Positions 61,516 through 64,000 of a DNA stretch of 64,000 nt are shown here, piece by piece. Source of the stretch: QHCE01 sp038260095 (GTDB lineage: Bacteria; Actinomycetota; Actinomycetes; Mycobacteriales; QHCE01); contig JBBSOC010000004.1 of NCBI GenBank assembly GCA_038260095.1, positions 4,465-68,464 of the forward strand, given 5' to 3'. Every line of letters starts with the position of its first letter. Within the stretch, counting starts at the first letter, position 1. The position numbers and the translations under genes were made by a program. The notes below the pieces were generated by a model. That model ran no database searches, was not told the origin of the DNA, and was given only the letters and a program-made list of their open reading frames with translations.

Positions 61516-61585
61516 TTGGCCCCGCGGTAGCTCTGCGGCGAAGCAGCTCGCCAACGAGCACGCTCGCGTCAGCGACGACAATCAT
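61516..61585 (-). pseudogene. PIN-domain toxin, N-terminal remnant
   Basis: Minus strand from ATG 61585: MIVVADASVLVGELLRRRA, the VapC/PIN-domain opening with the first conserved Asp, but family similarity ends after about 20 codons. The frame then runs into the reverse complement of dnaB and stops after about 37 codons. The rest of the toxin (about 110 residues) is lost. The ATG overlaps the antitoxin stop by ATGA, the usual layout. Confidence 0.75.
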
Positions 61586-61839
61586 TGGTTGCGCTGCCTG
61601 CGCAAGTCAAATAAAGCTGCAAGTTCGTTCTCAGACAGACCGCTGTTTTCGATTGCTTGTTCAACGCCCTCGCTGAGCTGAGCGAGGGCTCGAGCAACCT
61701 CACCTTCATCGCGTTGCAGGGGAAGGTAGAACCCGATCACCCGGCCGTGTTTACTAGCGGCCACAGGAGTGGTACCGGATAGGTAGTGCGTAGCGTGATC
61801 TCGAAAATCTTGCACGCCAACGTTTTTCACCATCGTCAT
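61582..61839 (-). CDS. Phd/YefM-like antitoxin (orphan)
   Basis: 85 aa from ATG 61839, with GGAGGGAGG upstream: KNVGVQDFRDHATHYLSGTTPVAASKHGRVIGFYLP, the Phd/YefM N-terminal DNA-binding fold, then an acidic C-terminal ENELAALFDLRRQRNQ. Its VapC-type toxin partner is broken, so the antitoxin alone could persist as a regulator or be decaying. An inverted repeat (GTCCGAC/GTCGGAC) lies about 75-115 bp upstream. Confidence 0.8.
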   Translation of the reverse strand: MTMVKNVGVQDFRDHATHYLSGTTPVAASKHGRVIGFYLPLQRDEGEVARALAQLSEGVEQAIENSGLSENELAALFDLRRQRNQ

Positions 61840-62108
61840 TGTGGTCACCTCCCTCCTATAGCGATAGGCGCTGTAAGACAAGAGCTATCTATGTGCTTCA
61901 TTAATAGCATCTGTCCGACGTTTGGGGTATGTAATCTCTCATATGTCGGACGTTGCTCAGGAACGGCCGAAAAGCCTCTTCGGCGCAGAAGGGGCACCGT
62001 ATCGGGTGAGGGTACCTACCCCTCCAAAACCACTGAACACCAAACTGGGAACTGCTGGAATCCTGGTTGTGCACGCGGGGTAGGGCACCTTATCCTGTGT
62101 AGCGCAAT
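61840..62108. promoter_or_regulatory. Intergenic region with an inverted repeat upstream of the antitoxin
   Basis: 269 bp without a gene I can support. GTCCGAC near 61913-61919 and GTCGGAC near 61945-61951 are an inverted pair that could be a TA-operon operator. A second direct copy of CCGACGTTT/CGGACGTTG is part of it. No RNA gene recognised. Confidence 0.35.
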
Positions 62109-62450
62109 CTACACGTTCAACGCCAAATCAGCGTCGTTGCTGACTTGAAAACTCACTGCGTGGATCATCTGATCCCAACCAGGAGTGGCCACGCCTAAAC
62201 CGTGCAATGTCGATCGCACGCACGTCAGGAAAACACGAACGGCTTCTTCAGGGCTGTCGGCATCGACCACGAGATACACGTTGAGTGTGCGATCCCCTAG
62301 CGACACTCCCACCGAGGGATCGCAGATGTCGGGTTTGTGCTGCTCAAGGTCAAGTAAACCCTCCGTGAGAGGACAAAACAGGCCATCCAACACCTCGGCT
62401 GTGCAGGGCAGATCGCAGAAATCAGCTTCAATGTAGTAGCGGTTCATCAT
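62109..62450 (-). CDS. Downstream gene of a HicA-like pair, putative antitoxin
   Basis: 113 aa from ATG 62450, which overlaps the upstream stop by ATGA. MNRYYIEADFCDLPCTAEVLDG, then DRTLNVYLVVDADSPEEAVRVFLTCVRSTLHGLG and a C-terminal segment. Mixed alpha/beta and acidic, with no known DNA-binding motif that I can name. Similar short proteins beside a HicA-like gene occur in other actinobacteria, from recall. Partner and role are inference. Confidence 0.55.
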   Translation of the reverse strand: MMNRYYIEADFCDLPCTAEVLDGLFCPLTEGLLDLEQHKPDICDPSVGVSLGDRTLNVYLVVDADSPEEAVRVFLTCVRSTLHGLGVATPGWDQMIHAVSFQVSNDADLALNV

Positions 62451-62668
62451 CGTACCTCTTTCCAGCAGTCCTGCCGATGGAACCATTTCAGTAGATTCAA
62501 CCCATAGTTGGGACTAGATGGTGTCAAGTTTACAGACTTCCGGTGAAGACCACACGGACACCGTAGCTGGTAATACCCTTTGCCGCGGGATATGCGCCAT
62601 CCGTGGGCATGACACTCGCCCAGCATCGCCTCGAGGTCTTTCTTCGGGTGCTTCTTCCAATACCCCAC
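62447..62668 (-). CDS. HicA-like small protein, putative toxin
   Basis: 73 aa from GTG 62668; AAGGAGG lies 7 nt upstream, which fixes the start. MGYWKKHPKKDLEAMLGEC, HAHGWRISRGKGYYQLRCPCGLHRKSVNLTPSS and a tail KWFHRQDCWKEVR. The pattern (helix, then beta with GKGYYQL) resembles a HicA RNase fold, but the usual catalytic His of the GSH-type motif is replaced by Tyr and there is a CPCGLH zinc-like motif. It may be a toxin, a binding protein or inactive. Confidence 0.6.
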   Translation of the reverse strand: MGYWKKHPKKDLEAMLGECHAHGWRISRGKGYYQLRCPCGLHRKSVNLTPSSPNYGLNLLKWFHRQDCWKEVR

Positions 62669-63193
62669 ACTAAAACCTCCTTCGTAATTATCGCGGTAGC
62701 CCAACCGCTCGTTACCGGCGTACGGCTGGGAGGCGCGGGCCGGCCCATATCTCGATCAAACACCAACTATTTCACAGGTTCTAAAGAATTTGAAAAGTTT
62801 TTCGGCGAAGGGCGTAACCAATCAAGAGCCGGTGTCGTTGTGGGTGATGAGCGCGGCCACGGCCCTGCGATTACCAGGAGCGGCTTCCGCCGAGTCCGTC
62901 GATCGTTTGAGGTAGTGAGCTCGCCGCAGATCGAGAAAGCAAGCGCTAACTTGATCGTCCACTCTTCGGCACCGCCGTTTCGGAGTGAAAGAAACACAGT
63001 GGAACGCAAGCTCCACCATGGGCTCGCTTGAGGCGAGCACCGGTGCGGTGTTCTTCAGCAACAACAAGCTTCATCTCCCCGAGCGATATGTCTGTCGGAA
63101 GTTCCTCCCCCGGCACCGCTCGCGGGCGTTCGTCCCCCCACGGGGCCGGGCAGTTTGCATTGAACACTCATAACGTTGAAAGGTATTACCTCA
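62669..63193. other. Gene-poor stretch upstream of the secreted repeat protein
   Basis: About 525 bp. Several short frames exist on both strands but none has a start site, composition or motif that I trust. One minus-strand frame near 62822-63067 reads VDDQVSACFLDLRRAHYLKRS and could be a decayed gene tail. The last part should hold the promoter of the secreted protein gene. No repeat or RNA structure defined. Confidence 0.4.
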
Positions 63194-63685
63194 ATGAACA
63201 AAGTTATTCGCCGCACCCTGCAGGGTGCTGCCCTCGCTGGTGGAATCGTCCTCGCCAGCTCCGCTGCCGCTCAGGCCAACCTGTCCGACAGCGTTAACGA
63301 CAATGGCGCCCTCAATAACATTCTTAACCACTCTGTCAATGGTGACAACTTCAACGGTAACTCCGTTCTCGACAACAACAAGACCAATGTTGATGCCCCC
63401 ATCGCTGTTGGTGCCCTCGACGGCGAAGGTGTCGCTGTCGATGGCCAGGGGCGTCACCACAGTAGTGGTAGCAGCTACAGCGACCTGAATGCCGGTGGCA
63501 GTCGCCACTATGGGAGCTCCCGCGGACAGCGGAGCGTTGATAACAATGGCCTTCTCAACAACATTGGGAACCACTCTCTCAACGGTGACAACTTAAACTG
63601 CAACTCCATTCTCGACAACAACGACACCGATGTCAGCATCCCCATCGCTGTTGGTAGCCTCGAGGGCGAAGGACTGGCTGTCTAA
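63194..63685 (+). CDS. Secreted Asn/Gly-rich protein with two tandem repeats
   Basis: 163 aa from ATG 63194 (AAAGG upstream): signal peptide MNKVIRRTLQGAALAGGIVL with an AAAQA cleavage site, then two repeats of about 48 residues starting DNGALNNILNHSVNGDN (about 33-80) and DNNGLLNNIGNHSLNGDN (about 115-162), separated by a Gly/Ser/His/Tyr linker. Both end with PIAVG-L-GEG-AV. The second has NLNCNSI, with one Cys, where the first has NFNGNSV. This architecture resembles small surface proteins such as chaplins or rodlins in style only; I do not identify the family. Confidence 0.7.
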   Translation: MNKVIRRTLQGAALAGGIVLASSAAAQANLSDSVNDNGALNNILNHSVNGDNFNGNSVLDNNKTNVDAPIAVGALDGEGVAVDGQGRHHSSGSSYSDLNAGGSRHYGSSRGQRSVDNNGLLNNIGNHSLNGDNLNCNSILDNNDTDVSIPIAVGSLEGEGLAV

Positions 63686-63726
63686 TTAAGCTGCTTACCC
63701 GCTAATCTGCGGTAGCACTTGCCTAA

Positions 63727-63772
63727 CAAGGCGAAGGGCCCGAAATCCTAGGATTTCGGGCCCTTCGCCTTG
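63727..63772. terminator. 46-bp perfect palindrome, terminator hairpin
   Basis: CAAGGCGAAGGGCCCGAAAT at its left end; the two 22-bp arms (63727-63748 and 63751-63772) are exact reverse complements around a central TA. It starts 41 bp after the secreted protein stop. A stem of this length with almost no loop is unusual for a plain terminator. Confidence 0.75.
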
Positions 63773-63833
63773 AGGTCGTATAGCTTGCACCACAGAGTTT
63801 CTATGAAGCCGCCCTAGCCAGGCAACTCGCGCT

Positions 63834-63953
63834 ATGCCGTCTTTCGCGAGAACAGTATTATGTAAACTTTGGTATGAAATCTGCGCGATGCCGTCCTTCG
63901 CGGGAACCTTTCGCAGGAAACCTGCACTCTGCAACCTTTCGCAGGAAACCTGC
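63834..63953. repeat. Short repeats at the right edge
   Basis: The 21-bp unit AACCTTTCGCAGGAAACCTGC occurs exactly at 63905-63925 and 63933-63953, each holding a small stem GCAGG-AAA-CCTGC. A second related pair, TGCCGTCTTTCGCGAGAACA near 63835 and TGCCGTCCTTCGCGGGAAC near 63890, shares the CTTTCGC core. The array may continue past the window edge. Confidence 0.55.
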
Positions 63954-64000
63954 GAAGTGCGGAACGGTGAACGCGATACTGCCGCGTTCGGCGGAGTAGA

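Noticed and set aside
62603..63031. Plus-strand 142-codon frame in the gap upstream of the secreted protein
   Set aside because: It overlaps the HicA-like gene antisense and shows no motif or ribosome site.
63905..63953. CRISPR array at the right edge
   Set aside because: Two units with a 7-bp gap are too close and too few for repeat-spacer structure; no cas genes present.

Overview
The window is the replication-origin region of an actinomycete of the Mycobacteriales (mycolic-acid group). The evidence is gene order: rpmH, dnaA, dnaN, gnd, recF, DUF721/dciA, gyrB, gyrA, DUF3566, tRNA-Ile and tRNA-Ala on one side, and rnpA, yidD, yidC, khpB, rsmG, parA, parB, a CwlM-like protein, trxA, trxB and murJ on the other. 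To these are added the FHA/PstP/RodA/PbpA/PknB block, CrgA, Ino1-PadR-DUF5318-PonA, and rpsF-ssb-rpsR-rplI-dnaB. Base composition looks moderate for the group and intergenic regions are short, so a small host-associated member is plausible. I cannot name the species from sequence alone.

Layout. 1-0.9 kb: 5' part of argS and a tRNA-Leu. 1-8.5 kb: tightly overlapping cell-wall and division signalling operon (fhaA, fhaB, pstP, rodA, pbpA, pknB), with no pknA. 8.5-13.1 kb: trpG-type amidotransferase, a small membrane protein, class E sortase, crgA, rhomboid protease, cyclophilin. 13.4-19.4 kb: a helical membrane protein and a leucine/branched-acyl-CoA catabolic operon (biotin carboxylase, HMG-CoA lyase, carboxyltransferase, acyl-CoA dehydrogenase). 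19.5-23.4 kb: a three-gene overlapping operon (unknown protein, NUDIX, lipoprotein amidase), then remnants and small orphan genes. 23.4-36.6 kb: tRNAs, gyrase, recF and the dnaN-dnaA block, all on the minus strand. oriC lies at about 34.65-35.08 kb. 36.8-42.4 kb: rpmH to parB on the plus strand, with two parS sites inside the 5' coding part of parA. 42.4-51.4 kb: CwlM-like protein, thioredoxin system, pseudokinase, MurJ, NUDIX, CCA-adding enzyme, NUDIX. 51.4-61.5 kb: ino1, padR, ponA, endonuclease IV, ribosomal genes, ssb and dnaB. 61.5-64 kb: accessory tail with a broken PIN toxin and its antitoxin, a second toxin-antitoxin-like pair, a secreted two-repeat protein and repeats.

The main shared theme is replication, segregation and polar cell-wall growth. 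PknB/PstP, the FHA proteins, the CwlM-like protein, MurJ with its pseudokinase partner, PbpA, RodA, CrgA and PonA form one signalling and peptidoglycan network. DnaA, DnaN, RecF, DciA, gyrase, DnaB and SSB form the replication set, and ParA/ParB with parS the segregation set.

Unusual items: a 44-bp perfect palindrome centred on parS inside parA; two 183-bp elements with 15-bp terminal inverted repeats that both carry the same 35-codon frame; a third, unrelated 104-bp inverted-repeat element. Two of these three elements supply the last two bases of a neighbouring stop codon. Others are a biotin carboxylase without a biotin carrier domain, an overlapping HicA-like gene pair, and an unassigned three-gene operon. 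Most of the window is conserved core; I see no complete large novel system.
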